Source of the DNA: Streptomyces sp. NBC_00162
GTDB lineage: Bacteria > Actinomycetota > Actinomycetes > Streptomycetales > Streptomycetaceae
Length of the DNA: 64,000 nt
Reading direction: 5' to 3'
Assembly (NCBI RefSeq): GCF_024611995.1
Contig: NZ_CP102509.1
Location: forward strand, 5,332,001-5,396,000
Part shown: positions 37,089 to 45,804 of the stretch, one piece after another
How positions within the stretch are numbered: the first letter of the stretch is position 1
How the letters are laid out: each line of letters starts with the position of its first letter
Translations under genes and position numbers: made by a program
The notes under the pieces: generated by a model
What the model saw: the letters and a program-made list of their open reading frames with translations, nothing else
What the model was told of the DNA's origin: nothing
The model's database searches: none

Positions 37089-37106
37089 TCGCCATGATCG
37101 GTGCGT

Positions 37107-37298
37107 CTACGCGGTCTGCTGGGCCACCAGTACCAGCGCCGCCACCAGGATCACCATGAGGGCGATGAGTGCCACGGGATTCAGGCCGGAGAAGGGGCCC
37201 TCCTGCTGGAGGCGCTCCCGGTTCGCCCGGCACACAGGGCAGCGGCCCTGGCTGACGGGTGCCGCGCAGTTCGCGCACACGAGCCGGTCATATGTCAT
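37107..37298 (-). CDS. Small zinc-ribbon membrane protein
   Basis: A 63-residue protein. The N-terminal half has two CxxC pairs (C8-x2-C11 and C20-x2-C23: LVCANCA, GRCPVCR) forming a likely zinc ribbon. The C-terminal half is one transmembrane helix (NPVALIALMVILVAALVLVAQ). The ATG at 37298 follows GAGGAGGAG at good spacing. It is conserved at this position between prfB and ftsE in Streptomyces, but no function is known to me. The topology should place the zinc ribbon in the cytoplasm at the membrane, near the FtsEX complex encoded next to it; any link is inference. Confidence 0.8.
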   Translation of the reverse strand: MTYDRLVCANCAAPVSQGRCPVCRANRERLQQEGPFSGLNPVALIALMVILVAALVLVAQQTA

Positions 37299-37557
37299 GC
37301 GCTCCTCCTCTCGTCCCCTCGGCCGTACTTCATTAGACACAACGCGTCGGGGAACGAGACCGTTCCCCCTACCACTGTGCCAGCTTCGCCGACATTCGGC
37401 GCGGCCCGTCCGGGCAATCGCGGTCCCGACCCGCCCCGGACCCCCCGGATCCCCCCGGACCAGGGGATAAAAGGGGCAACTCCGGATGCCGGGTCCACAC
37501 CCCGCGCCCGTTCGCGTATGGTCACGCACACCTACTCCCGGCGACCGTGGTGCACCC

Positions 37558-38247
37558 GTGATCCGATTCGACAGCGTCTCCAAGTCCTACCCGAAGCAGA
37601 ACCGTCCCGCACTCAGAGATGTCTCCCTGGACATCGCGAAGGGCGAGTTCGTCTTCCTCGTCGGCTCCTCCGGCTCCGGCAAGTCCACCTTCCTGCGGCT
37701 CATCCTGCGCGAGGAGCGGGCGAGCCACGGCCAGGTCCACGTCCTGGGCAAGGACCTCGCCAAGCTCTCCAACTGGAAGGTCCCGCAGATGCGGCGCCAG
37801 CTGGGGACCGTCTTCCAGGACTTCCGCCTGCTGCCCAACAAGACCGTGGCCGAGAACGTCGCCTTCGCACAGGAGGTCATCGGCAAGCCGCGCGGCGAGA
37901 TCCGCAAGGCCGTCCCGCAGGTCCTGGAACTCGTCGGCCTCGGCGGCAAGGAGGACCGGATGCCCGGCGAGCTCTCCGGCGGTGAACAGCAGCGCGTGGC
38001 CATCGCCCGCGCCTTCGTCAACCGCCCCGCCCTGCTCATCGCGGACGAGCCCACCGGCAACCTCGACCCGCAGACCTCCGTCGGGATCATGAAGCTGCTG
38101 GACCGGATCAACCGGACCGGCACCACCGTGATCATGGCGACCCACGACCAGCAGATCGTCGACCAGATGCGCAAGCGCGTCATCGAACTCGAACAGGGCC
38201 GACTCGTGCGCGACCAGTCGCGCGGCGTCTACGGCTACCAGCACTGA
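37558..38247 (+). CDS. ftsE: Cell-division ABC ATPase FtsE
   Basis: A 229-residue ATPase with Walker [12 protein letters not shown]-loop VFQDFRLLP, signature [14 protein letters not shown], Walker [14 protein letters not shown] and the H-loop ATHD. FtsE works with the permease FtsX to activate peptidoglycan hydrolases at division sites. The GTG at 37558 gives the standard [12 protein letters not shown] start. No Shine-Dalgarno sequence is evident, and TATGGT at 37517-37522 lies upstream, so the message may have a short leader. ftsX follows after 17 bases. Confidence 0.96.
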   Translation: MIRFDSVSKSYPKQNRPALRDVSLDIAKGEFVFLVGSSGSGKSTFLRLILREERASHGQVHVLGKDLAKLSNWKVPQMRRQLGTVFQDFRLLPNKTVAENVAFAQEVIGKPRGEIRKAVPQVLELVGLGGKEDRMPGELSGGEQQRVAIARAFVNRPALLIADEPTGNLDPQTSVGIMKLLDRINRTGTTVIMATHDQQIVDQMRKRVIELEQGRLVRDQSRGVYGYQH

Positions 38248-38264
38248 AAGGCCCTTGAGACGTC

Positions 38265-39233
38265 ATGCGCGCCCAGTTCGTCATGTCGGAGATCGGCGTC
38301 GGCCTCCGTCGCAATCTCACCATGACCTTCGCGGTCATCATCTCCGTGGCCCTCTCGCTGGCCCTGTTCGGCGGCTCCCTACTCATGCGCGAGCAGGTGA
38401 GCAAGATGAAGGGCTACTGGTACGACAAGGCCAACGTCTCGATCTACCTCTGCAACAAGCAGGACGCCCAGGAGGCCACCGAGGCGGCCGCCAAGCCCGA
38501 CGGTTCGGGGGCAGCCGCCGCGGGCGTCGCCACCTGCCGCAAGGGCGCGGTGACCGAGGAGCAGAAGAAGCAGATCGAGACCGAGCTCAAGCAGATGTCC
38601 CTGGTGAAGTCCGTCGCCTACGAGTCGGCGGACGAGGCGTACAAGCACTACCAGGAGCGGTTCGGCAACACCGCGCTCGCCTCTTCCATCACCCCGGACC
38701 AGATGCAGGAGTCCTTCCGGGTCAAGCTGAAGAACCCGGAGAAGTACAAGGTCGTCACCTCCGCCTTCGCCGGCCGCGACGGCATCCACACCGTCGACGA
38801 CCAGCGCCAGGCCATCGACGACCTCTTCCGGATCCTCAACTACCTCAACATCGCCGCGCTCGCCATCATGCTGATCATGCTGATCGTGGCGCTGCTGCTG
38901 ATCGTCAACACCGTGCGCGTCTCCGCGTTCAGCCGGAGGCGGGAGACCGGGATCATGCGGCTGGTGGGTGCCTCCAGCTTCTACATCCAGGTCCCCTTCA
39001 TCATGGAGGCGGCCGTCGCCGGCCTCATCGGCGCCGTCTTCGCCTGCGTGATGCTCGTCTCGGGCCAGTACTTCGTCATCGACCACGGCGTCGGCCTGCG
39101 GGACAAGATCCAGCTCATCGACTTCATGGGCTGGACCTCGGTCCTCGGCAAGCTGCCGTACGTGCTCTTCATCGGCCTCCTGATGCCCTCGGTGGCCGCC
39201 TTCCTCGCATTGCGCAAGTACCTGAAGGTGTGA
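38265..39233 (+). CDS. ftsX: Cell-division ABC permease FtsX
   Basis: A 322-residue membrane protein. TM1 is near residues 22-42 (FAVIISVALSLALFGGSLL). A long extracytoplasmic domain follows (about 45-185) with a paired Cys (C64, C87) that may form a disulfide. Three C-terminal TMs follow (AALAIMLIMLIVALLLIV, AAVAGLIGAVFACVMLV, LFIGLLMPSVAAFLAL). This is the usual FtsX layout. The extracellular domain is where FtsX contacts a hydrolase partner. In many actinobacteria the partner is encoded next door, but here the next gene is an S41 peptidase. It is translated from an ATG 17 bases after ftsE. Confidence 0.95.
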   Translation: MRAQFVMSEIGVGLRRNLTMTFAVIISVALSLALFGGSLLMREQVSKMKGYWYDKANVSIYLCNKQDAQEATEAAAKPDGSGAAAAGVATCRKGAVTEEQKKQIETELKQMSLVKSVAYESADEAYKHYQERFGNTALASSITPDQMQESFRVKLKNPEKYKVVTSAFAGRDGIHTVDDQRQAIDDLFRILNYLNIAALAIMLIMLIVALLLIVNTVRVSAFSRRRETGIMRLVGASSFYIQVPFIMEAAVAGLIGAVFACVMLVSGQYFVIDHGVGLRDKIQLIDFMGWTSVLGKLPYVLFIGLLMPSVAAFLALRKYLKV

Positions 39234-39300
39234 CAAGCGCCCCGCGAGCGGTCCGGTCAACCATCCGTACCGGCGCGGGGCTTGTCCTAGACTCGGCGCC

Positions 39301-40494
39301 ATGCTGGGCTTGCCGAGTATTCCCGCCTCCAGTCTCCGGCCCCGCGACATGCGTCGCGGGGCCGTTTTGACGTTGGTTTTCCTCGCGGCCGTCGGAACCG
39401 CCGCGAGCACCGGCTGCTGGGACCGCGACGACGCCACCGCCGCCGCCCTCGGCGTCCGTACGGGGGCCGTCGCGCCCGATCCGCCCAGGGCCACGGGCAC
39501 CGCCGACCGCGAGGCCGTGGCCCGCGCCGCCGCCGAGGCCGTCGCCGACGGGAAGTCCGGCAAGAAGGCCGCCCAGGAGGTGGTCAGCCGCAGCGGAGAC
39601 CGCTGGGGCACCGTCTACGACCAGGGCGAGTACGCCGCCTTCGCCGAGGGCCTCGACGGCCGCTGGACCGGGGTCGGGCTCTGGGCCCGGCGCGGCCCCG
39701 AGGGCCGCATCGAGGTCGACAAGGTCCAGCCCGCCGGCCCCGCCGCCCGGGCCGGCGTACGCGCCGGGGACCGGCTGCTGAGCGTCGACGGGCACGCCGT
39801 CTCCGGCCTCGCCGTCGCCGACGTGATCGCCCTGCTGCGCGGCGCGGCGGGCACCCCCGTCGTGCTGAGCCTGAGCCGCGACGGCGCCGACCTCACCGAA
39901 ACCGTCCGCCGTGAGCAGCTGCGCACCGAGCCGGTGACCGTACGGCAGCTCCGCGACGGGATCACCGTCATCAAGGTGGCCTCCTTCACCCGCGGCTCGG
40001 GCGAGCGGGTCAAGGCCGCCGTCCGCGCGGCCCCGCCCGGCGCCGGGGTCATGCTCGACCTGCGCGGCAATCCGGGCGGGCTGGTCGCCGAGGCGGTGGC
40101 GGCCGCCTCCGCGTTCCTGGACGGCGGGCTCGTGGCGACGTACGACGTACGGGGCGACCAGCGCGCCCTGTACGCGGACCCGGGCGGGGACACCGCCCGG
40201 CCGCTGGTGGCCCTGGTGGACGGCGGCACGATGAGCGCGGCCGAGCTGGTGACGGGCGCCCTCCAGGACCGGGGCCGGGCCGTGGCGGTGGGCAGCCGGA
40301 CCTTCGGCAAGGGCTCGGTGCAGATGCCGACGGAGCTCCCGGACGGCTCGGTGGCCGAGCTGACGGTGGGCACGTACCGCACGCCGGGCGGCCGCAGCCT
40401 GGAGGGCAGCGGCATCACCCCGGACGTGGCGGCGGGCGCGGGAGCCGAGGAGCGGGCCGCGCAGGTATTGGGTGGCCTCGGGGTGGGTCCGTAG
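39301..40494 (+). CDS. S41 family C-terminal processing peptidase with PDZ domain
   Basis: A 397-residue secreted or membrane-anchored protease. An N-terminal signal/anchor (VLTLVFLAAVGTAASTGCW) is followed by a PDZ domain (RIEVDKVQPAGPAARAGVRA, RLLSVDGHAVSGL). The S41 catalytic core has the serine S312 (GGTMSAAEL) and lysine K337 (RTFGKGSVQ), with the LDLRGNPGGLV substrate-loop motif. The serine-lysine dyad is complete. The TGCW at the signal end could serve as a lipobox-like site. Starts: ATG at 39301 or the later ATG near 39349. It lies between ftsX and smpB in the conserved series; a role in processing wall or division proteins is inferred from that context. Confidence 0.9.
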   Translation: MLGLPSIPASSLRPRDMRRGAVLTLVFLAAVGTAASTGCWDRDDATAAALGVRTGAVAPDPPRATGTADREAVARAAAEAVADGKSGKKAAQEVVSRSGDRWGTVYDQGEYAAFAEGLDGRWTGVGLWARRGPEGRIEVDKVQPAGPAARAGVRAGDRLLSVDGHAVSGLAVADVIALLRGAAGTPVVLSLSRDGADLTETVRREQLRTEPVTVRQLRDGITVIKVASFTRGSGERVKAAVRAAPPGAGVMLDLRGNPGGLVAEAVAAASAFLDGGLVATYDVRGDQRALYADPGGDTARPLVALVDGGTMSAAELVTGALQDRGRAVAVGSRTFGKGSVQMPTELPDGSVAELTVGTYRTPGGRSLEGSGITPDVAAGAGAEERAAQVLGGLGVGP

Positions 40495-40512
40495 TGCGAA
40501 AATGACCGCACT

Positions 40513-40998
40513 ATGGCTAAGGAAACAGGGCGCAAGCTGATCGCCCAGAACAAGAAGGCGCGGCACGACTACGCGATCATCGACACCTACGAGTGCGGTC
40601 TCGTGCTCACGGGCACCGAGGTCAAGTCCCTGCGCCAGGGCCGTGCCTCGCTCGTGGACGGCTTCGTGTCGGTGGAGGGCGGCGAGGCCTGGCTCTACAA
40701 CGTGCACGTGCCGGAGTACAGCCAGGGCACCTGGACGAACCACAGCGCCCGGCGCAAGCGCAAGCTCCTCATGCACCGCGAGGAGATCGACAAGCTGGAG
40801 CGCAAGGCGGACGAGTCGGGTCACACCATCGTGCCCCTGTCGCTGTACTTCAAGGACGGCCGGGCGAAGGTCGAGATCGCGCTGGCGAAGGGCAAGAAGG
40901 AGTACGACAAGCGGCAGACGCTGCGGGAGAAGCAGGACACCCGCGAGACGAACCGGGCGATCTCGGCGGTCCGCCGCAAGCAGCGGGGTACGGTTTAA
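40513..40998 (+). CDS. smpB: tmRNA-binding protein SmpB
   Basis: A 161-residue SmpB, which delivers alanyl-tmRNA to stalled ribosomes. The OB-fold core is complete ([53 protein letters not shown]). The C-terminal tail ([20 protein letters not shown]) is the part that enters the empty mRNA channel. Its partner RNA, ssrA, begins 84 bases after the stop, the usual pairing. Confidence 0.97.
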   Translation: MAKETGRKLIAQNKKARHDYAIIDTYECGLVLTGTEVKSLRQGRASLVDGFVSVEGGEAWLYNVHVPEYSQGTWTNHSARRKRKLLMHREEIDKLERKADESGHTIVPLSLYFKDGRAKVEIALAKGKKEYDKRQTLREKQDTRETNRAISAVRRKQRGTV

Positions 40999-41044
40999 TC
41001 TCCTGGCACGCAGTGGTCCACTTCGCGTACCATGGCGTCAGCAC

Positions 41045-41060
41045 CCCCCGCTTGCGGGGG
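41045..41060 (+). terminator. Short hairpin between smpB and ssrA
   Basis: A 7-bp stem, CCCCCGC at 41045-41051 and GCGGGGG at 41054-41060, precedes a T/A-rich run up to the ssrA start. It may end smpB transcription or form part of the tmRNA precursor leader. TGGCAC at 41003-41008 and TACCAT at 41027-41032, 18 bases apart, could be the ssrA promoter. Confidence 0.45.
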
Positions 41061-41082
41061 AAGCTGTTTGTTAAAAAAACAT

Positions 41083-41468
41083 GGGGATGATCGGTTTCGA
41101 CAGCGGATGTCGATGCAGGGGAAGCGAGCCGAGGAAGCGGCAATGATCTCGCTAACCATATGTCGCAAACAATAATCGCCAACTCCAAGAGCGATAACTC
41201 CCGCTTCACCCTCGCTGCCTAATAACAGTGAGCTGAAGCCTCTGTGAGGAGCGTCAGCCCGGAAGTGGTCCCGGTCCGGATCCTGGCGTCAATTAGGGAT
41301 CTAAACCTCTAGCCCCGGTCACGGGGGTTGGAGGGAAATCAAACAGTGACTGAGCCCGTCGGAGACTTGTCCGTGTGATCTCCGGGGCTGAGAAAAGCGC
41401 AGCGGACTGCGCTCGGAGAAGCCCTGCTTCTGCACCGTTGGACGCGGGTTCGATTCCCGCCATCTCCA
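41083..41468 (+). ncRNA. ssrA: tmRNA (transfer-messenger RNA)
   Basis: The 386-base RNA begins GGGGATG at 41083, which pairs with CATCTCC at 41461-41467 to form the tRNA-like acceptor stem (one G-U pair). The discriminator base is A41468, and CCA must be added after transcription. The TGATCGGTTTCGACAG start and the T-arm GGTTCGATTCCCGCC near the 3' end are characteristic. Inside is a tag reading frame ending in LAA with a double stop. It rescues ribosomes on broken mRNAs with SmpB, encoded directly upstream. Confidence 0.97.
41178..41222 (+). other. tmRNA proteolysis tag reading frame
   Basis: From the resume codon GCC at 41178 the frame reads A-N-S-K-S-D-N-S-R-F-T-L-A-A and stops at TAA (41220-41222), followed by a second in-register-looking TAA. 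Adding the non-templated first alanine gives a 15-residue tag. The terminal LAA is the Clp protease recognition end. Confidence 0.85.
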
Positions 41469-41484
41469 CTCATCCCATGTGGGC

Positions 41485-41518
41485 AAAGGCCCCGCAGCCT
41501 CTCGGCTGCGGGGCCTTT
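41485..41518 (+). terminator. Terminator of ssrA
   Basis: A perfect 15-bp stem (AAAGGCCCCGCAGCC at 41485-41499 with 41504-41518), TCTC loop, ends in TTT. It lies 16 bases after the tmRNA end and also faces the antitoxin gene on the other strand. Confidence 0.9.
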
Positions 41519-41570
41519 GTCATGCCGTGCCCCCGGCCTGGTCCCTCAGCTCGTCGGTGGTCTTGGCGAC

Positions 41571-41795
41571 CTAGGGTGCGCTCTCGCGGTCACGGGCGAC
41601 GGCCTCCATGAGCCGCCGGGCGTTGGCGGGGGCGCGGAGCAGGTAGACGGTCTCCTGCCACGAGTCGTAGTCGTCGGCGGACATGAGGACGGCGTCGCCG
41701 TTCTCGGAGGTGATGCGCACCGGGTCGTGGTCGGTGTTGACACGCTCGATCAGCGGAAGGAGCGTAGCTCGGGCTTCGCTGGCGCTTATGGACAT
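41571..41795 (-). CDS. YefM/Phd-type antitoxin, apparently shortened and without a toxin gene
   Basis: A 74-residue protein with the Phd/YefM DNA-binding fold (MSISASEARATLLPLIERVN, RITSENGDAVLMSADDYDSW, LMEAVARD). It ends at a TAG codon (41573-41571). Beyond that stop, the same frame continues for 16 codons with antitoxin-like sequence (VAKTTDELRDQAGGTA) to a TGA at 41522-41520. That suggests a nonsense change that removed the C-terminal tail, the part that normally binds the toxin. No YoeB/Txe gene follows; ssrA's terminator begins at once. I chose the ATG at 41795 (GAGGG upstream); an ATG at 41828 is possible. It could still bind DNA as a repressor. Confidence 0.75.
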   Translation of the reverse strand: MSISASEARATLLPLIERVNTDHDPVRITSENGDAVLMSADDYDSWQETVYLLRAPANARRLMEAVARDRESAP

Positions 41796-41887
41796 GGCGT
41801 CCACCCTCTCTGAGTTGTACGTGCTCATAGTGCGGGACCGGCAGACGAAACCGGCCCCTTCGGTCCGGCGGGACCGGCCGGGTCGGG

Positions 41888-43189
41888 TTATTGCGGATCA
41901 TGGGCGGCCGTGGTGCGTACCGCGCGGGAACGATCGCCCGCCCGCCGGGTGGATTGACCGGCGGCGGCCGCCACGGCGGCGAGGGCGGCCGCCGCGGGCA
42001 GCAGGTAGGCCGTCGGCGGGCCGAGGTGGTCGATCGTCAGGCCCGCCGTGGCGGAACCGGCCGCGATGCCCGTGAGGATGGCGGTGACCGCGAGGGTCAT
42101 GCCCTCGTTGAGGCGGCCCGAGGGGGTCAGGGCGTGGACCCGGGACATCGCGGTGACCATCGTCGGGGCCGTGGCCATGCCGGCCAGGAGCAGGGCCCCG
42201 GCGAGTGCGGGCACCGAGCCGGTGGCCGCCGCGGCCCAGGGCAGGGCCATGAGGGCGGCCAGCGCGCACACGCAGGTCCGCAGGGTGCGGGGGCGCAGGG
42301 TGCCGTAGAGCAGGCCCGCCGCGCAGGAGCCCGCCGCCTGGAGGGCCAGGACCAGGCCGGAGGCGGCGCCCAGCCCGGCGGCGTCGAGGAAGGCGATCGA
42401 GGTGACCTCCATCGAGCCGAAGACCAGGCCCAGGCAGCCGAAGAGGGCCAGGAGCGGGCCGAGGGCGCGCAGCGGCGAGCCCTGGCGGGGCGCCGACCCC
42501 GTCGCCGGGGGCTGCGTGGAGCGCTGGGCGGTGAAGACCAGCATCCCGGTGAGGAACAGGGCCGCGCCGGCGAGGGTCCCGGCCTCGGGGAAGACGGCCG
42601 TGCACAGGAAGGCGGCCAGTACCGGGCCGAGCAGGTAGCAGAGTTCGTCGGCGGCCTGTTCGAAGGACATCGCCGTGTGGTGCGAGGCCGGGGAGTCGCG
42701 CAGCAGGTGCGTCCAGCGGGCCCGGGACATGCCCCCGATGTTGGGGGTGGTGGCCGTGGCCGCGTAGGAGGCGAAGAGGGTCCAGGCCGGGGCCTCGGTC
42801 CGGACGCAGACGATCAGGGCGAGGGAGCCGAGGACCGCGATCAGAGTGGCTGGAACGGCGATCCGGGCCTGCCCGTGCCGGTCGACCAGCCGGGCCGTCC
42901 AGGGCGCGACCAGCGCCGTGGCGGCCATGCCGGTCGCCGTGACCGCCCCGGCGAGGGCGTACGAACCGCGCTGGCCGGCGATCATCATGACCGCGCTGAT
43001 CCCGAACATGCCCATGGGCAGCCGCGCGAGCAGGTTCCCGGCGGTGAAGGCGCGGGTGCCGGGGAGGGCGAACAGGCGGCGGTACGGGCCGGCGGCGCGG
43101 CCCCGGCCCCGGGCAGGGGCAGGCGCAGGGCCAGGGGTGGCCGGGGCGGCGAGGACGAGCGTGGTGCCGGTGACGGTCATGAGGGGCAT
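41888..43189 (-). CDS. Major facilitator superfamily transporter
   Basis: A 433-residue membrane transporter with about twelve hydrophobic segments in two halves (for example YALAGAVTATGMAATALVA, ATLIAVLGSLALIVCV, LGPLLALFGCLGLVFGSM). The conserved loop between TM2 and TM3 reads APWTARLVDRHGQARI. A long Ala/Pro/Arg-rich cytoplasmic N-terminus precedes TM1. The general type suggests drug or metabolite export. The ATG at 43189 has a GAGGG site upstream. It diverges from a LysR gene 85 bases away, so it is the likely target of that regulator. Confidence 0.85.
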   Translation of the reverse strand: MPLMTVTGTTLVLAAPATPGPAPAPARGRGRAAGPYRRLFALPGTRAFTAGNLLARLPMGMFGISAVMMIAGQRGSYALAGAVTATGMAATALVAPWTARLVDRHGQARIAVPATLIAVLGSLALIVCVRTEAPAWTLFASYAATATTPNIGGMSRARWTHLLRDSPASHHTAMSFEQAADELCYLLGPVLAAFLCTAVFPEAGTLAGAALFLTGMLVFTAQRSTQPPATGSAPRQGSPLRALGPLLALFGCLGLVFGSMEVTSIAFLDAAGLGAASGLVLALQAAGSCAAGLLYGTLRPRTLRTCVCALAALMALPWAAAATGSVPALAGALLLAGMATAPTMVTAMSRVHALTPSGRLNEGMTLAVTAILTGIAAGSATAGLTIDHLGPPTAYLLPAAAALAAVAAAAGQSTRRAGDRSRAVRTTAAHDPQ

Positions 43190-43274
43190 GACAACCACCC
43201 TCGGCCGGGACCGGGTTCGGCGTCCAACACCTGTTCGGGGCCCATTCACCGCTTTCTGTTGTTAGTCTCCGGGG

Positions 43275-44240
43275 GTGAATCCCCGTGATCTGGACCCCCG
43301 GCTCCTGCGCGGGTTCGTCGCCGCCGCCGAGGAGCTGCACTTCACCCGTGCCGCCGCCCGCCTCTACACGGCCCAGCAGGCCCTCAGTCGCGATATCCGG
43401 CGGCTCGAACAGGCCCTGGGGACCGGGCTGTTCGTACGGACCACCCGCGCGGTCGAGCTGACCGCCGACGGGGTGCGGCTACTGCCGCTCGCCCGGCGGG
43501 TGCTGGCCGCGCACGAGGAGCTGGCCGCCGCCTTCACCGCCCCGCGCGCGCTCCTCGTAGACCTGAACACCGACGGCCCCAGCACGGGCCGCCGGGTGCT
43601 GGAACGCGCCCGCGAACTCGCCCCGGACTGCGAGCTGATGGCCCGTTTCGAGAGCGGGCTCACACACTCCGCCGCCGAGATCGCGGCCGGCCGGCTCGAC
43701 GTCGCCTTCGGGTACGCCGACGGGCTGGACCCGGCGCTGCGGGCACGGCTCGCGCAGGCGCCCGTACGGTACGAGCCGCTCGCCGTGCTGCTGCCCGAAG
43801 GGCACCCGCTGGCCGCGGAGGCCGCCGTACGCCTGGACGCGCTGGCCGGCGAGACCGTGTACGCCGGAGCCGGGAACCCGCGGACCCTGGAGTGGACGGG
43901 GCTCGCGCGCGAGCTGTTCGCCGGGCGCGGGATCGAGATGGCGCCGCCCGCCCCCATGGCCATGGGGAAGGAGGAGTTCCGCCGGGTGATGACCAAGACC
44001 GGCAATCCGGTCCTGGTGACCGTGGACTTCCTCGACATGCCCGGCTGCGTGAAGCGCCCGCTCACCGACCCCGTGCCGCTGTCCCCGCTGTCGATGGTGT
44101 GGCGGCGCGGTTTCGGCCATCCCGGACTGGACGCCCTGCACGCCGCGGCCGGCGCACTGGCCGCCGAGCGGGGATGGCTCGAACCGCCGCCCGGAAGCTG
44201 GGTCCCCGCCCGGCTCACACACGGCCCCGGTGCCGGGTGA
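43275..44240 (+). CDS. LysR family transcriptional regulator
   Basis: A 321-residue LysR-type regulator with an N-terminal winged helix (LLRGFVAAAEELHFTRAAARL, QQALSRDIRRLEQALG, LFVRTTRAVELTADG) and a periplasmic-binding-like effector domain (RLDVAFGYADGLDPALRARL, LLPEGHPLAAEAAV). The effector is unknown. LysR proteins usually control the divergent neighbour, here an MFS transporter, and bind the short gap between them. The GTG at 43275 starts the conserved NPRDLDPRLLRGFV sequence. Confidence 0.9.
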   Translation: MNPRDLDPRLLRGFVAAAEELHFTRAAARLYTAQQALSRDIRRLEQALGTGLFVRTTRAVELTADGVRLLPLARRVLAAHEELAAAFTAPRALLVDLNTDGPSTGRRVLERARELAPDCELMARFESGLTHSAAEIAAGRLDVAFGYADGLDPALRARLAQAPVRYEPLAVLLPEGHPLAAEAAVRLDALAGETVYAGAGNPRTLEWTGLARELFAGRGIEMAPPAPMAMGKEEFRRVMTKTGNPVLVTVDFLDMPGCVKRPLTDPVPLSPLSMVWRRGFGHPGLDALHAAAGALAAERGWLEPPPGSWVPARLTHGPGAG

Positions 44241-44337
44241 GAGCAAGGTTTCCCGGCGGTCATCCGGCGGGGACCGGGGCCGAAACGCGCCGTTCCTATG
44301 ATCGCCACCACGGACGCGACAGCTGTGGAGGCGTGTG

Positions 44338-45711
44338 ATGACCGGTACGACCGCACCGCGCAAGGGGGGCCGCTGGATCGAGCGGTGGGACCCCGAGGAC
44401 GAGACGTTCTGGCAGGAGACGGGGGAGCGGACCGCCCGCCGCAACCTGATCTACTCCGTGCTCTCCGAGCACATCGGGTTCTCCATCTGGTCGCTGTGGT
44501 CCGTGATGGTCCTCTTCATGGGACCGCAGTACGGGATCGACCCCGCCGGGAAGTTCTTCCTCATCGCCACCGCGACGGCGGTGGGCGCCCTCGTGCGGAT
44601 CCCCTACACCTTCGCCGTCGCCCGCTTCGGCGGCCGGAACTGGACGATCGTCAGCGCCCTGCTGCTGCTCGCGCCGACCGTGGCCGCACTGGTGGTCATG
44701 GAGCCCGGGACCTCGTACGGCACCTTCCTGGCCGTGGCCGCCCTGACCGGCGTCGGCGGCGGGAACTTCGCCTCGTCGATGACGAACATCAACGCCTTCT
44801 TCCCGCTGCGCAAGAAGGGCTGGGCGCTCGGGCTGAACGCGGGCGGCGGCAACATCGGCGTCCCCGTGGTGCAGCTCGCCGCGCTGCTGGTCATCGGCAC
44901 CGCCGGGGCCGGGCACCCGCGGCTGCTGCTCGCCGCGTACATACCGCTGATCGTGATCGCCGCGGTGCTCGCGGCACTGCGGATGGACAACCTGGCCCCC
45001 GTGCGCAACGACACCGGCGCGGTGCGCGAGGCGGTCGGCGAGCCGCACACCTGGATCATGGCCTTCCTCTACATCGGCACCTTCGGGTCCTTCATCGGCT
45101 ACAGCTTCGCCTTCGGGCTGGTGCTCCAGACGCAGTTCGGCCGGACCCCGCTCCAGGCGGCCTCGCTGACCTTCATCGGGCCGCTGCTCGGCTCGCTGAT
45201 CAGGCCGGTGGGCGGGGCGCTGGCGGACCGGTTCGGCGGGGCGCGGATCACGCTCGCCACCTTCGTGGCGATGGGCGCCGCGACCGCGGTCGTCATCCTC
45301 GCCTCGGTACGGGAGTCGCTGCCCGTGTTCCTGGTCGGATTCGTGGCGCTGTTCGCGCTGAGCGGGCTCGGCAACGGCTCCACGTACAAGATGATCCCCG
45401 GGATCTTCCAGGCGAAGGCGCTGGCCCGCGGCATGGGCGGCGAGGACGCCGCCTCGTACGGGCGGCGGCTGTCCGGCGCCTCCATGGGGCTGATCGGCGC
45501 GGTCGGCGCACTCGGCGGACTCGGCATCAACCTCGTCTTCCGCGAGGCCTTCAAGACCTCCGGGTCGGGAACCGCCGCCTTCGTCACCTTCCTCGGCTTC
45601 TACGCGGTGTGCTGCGCCGTCACGTGGGCGGTATACCTTCGCCGGCCGGCCGCGGCCGCGGTGATCCAGACGGCCGGGGCCTCAGCGAAACCGCAGCTCA
45701 CGTCGGTGTAA
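44338..45711 (+). CDS. narK: Nitrate/nitrite transporter NarK
   Basis: A 457-residue MFS transporter of the NarK group, which imports nitrate or exports nitrite. It shows the nitrate signature regions GVGGGNFASSMTNINAFFP and GLGNGSTYKMIPGIF, with the conserved GxxR-type loop and about twelve TMs. The cytoplasmic N-terminus (RWIERWDPEDETFWQETGE) is typical of actinobacterial NarK. The ATG at 44338 follows GGAGG; a GTG at 44335 is next to it. A 15-bp inverted repeat separates it from the NnaR gene, so the two probably form a nitrate-assimilation pair as in S. coelicolor. Confidence 0.92.
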   Translation: MTGTTAPRKGGRWIERWDPEDETFWQETGERTARRNLIYSVLSEHIGFSIWSLWSVMVLFMGPQYGIDPAGKFFLIATATAVGALVRIPYTFAVARFGGRNWTIVSALLLLAPTVAALVVMEPGTSYGTFLAVAALTGVGGGNFASSMTNINAFFPLRKKGWALGLNAGGGNIGVPVVQLAALLVIGTAGAGHPRLLLAAYIPLIVIAAVLAALRMDNLAPVRNDTGAVREAVGEPHTWIMAFLYIGTFGSFIGYSFAFGLVLQTQFGRTPLQAASLTFIGPLLGSLIRPVGGALADRFGGARITLATFVAMGAATAVVILASVRESLPVFLVGFVALFALSGLGNGSTYKMIPGIFQAKALARGMGGEDAASYGRRLSGASMGLIGAVGALGGLGINLVFREAFKTSGSGTAAFVTFLGFYAVCCAVTWAVYLRRPAAAAVIQTAGASAKPQLTSV

Positions 45712-45722
45712 CCGCGGCGAAA

Positions 45723-45774
45723 TACGGGTGAACCGAGTCCGACACGCCACCTTGGCAGGCTCGGTCCACCCGTA
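45723..45774 (+). promoter_or_regulatory. Long inverted repeat between narK and nnaR
   Basis: TACGGGTGAACCGAG at 45723-45737 pairs with CTCGGTCCACCCGTA at 45760-45774 (one mismatch) around a 22-base loop. It could be a narK terminator or an attenuator in the nnaR leader. Confidence 0.5.
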
Positions 45775-45804
45775 CGGCCCCCATGCGTCACAAGGCAGGT
45801 CACG

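Noticed and set aside
44241..44337. Possible GlnR box before narK (GTCAT-N6-GGGAC; GGACC-N6-GAAAC).
   Set aside because: Both copies miss conserved bases and do not form the spaced 22-base box, so support is too weak.
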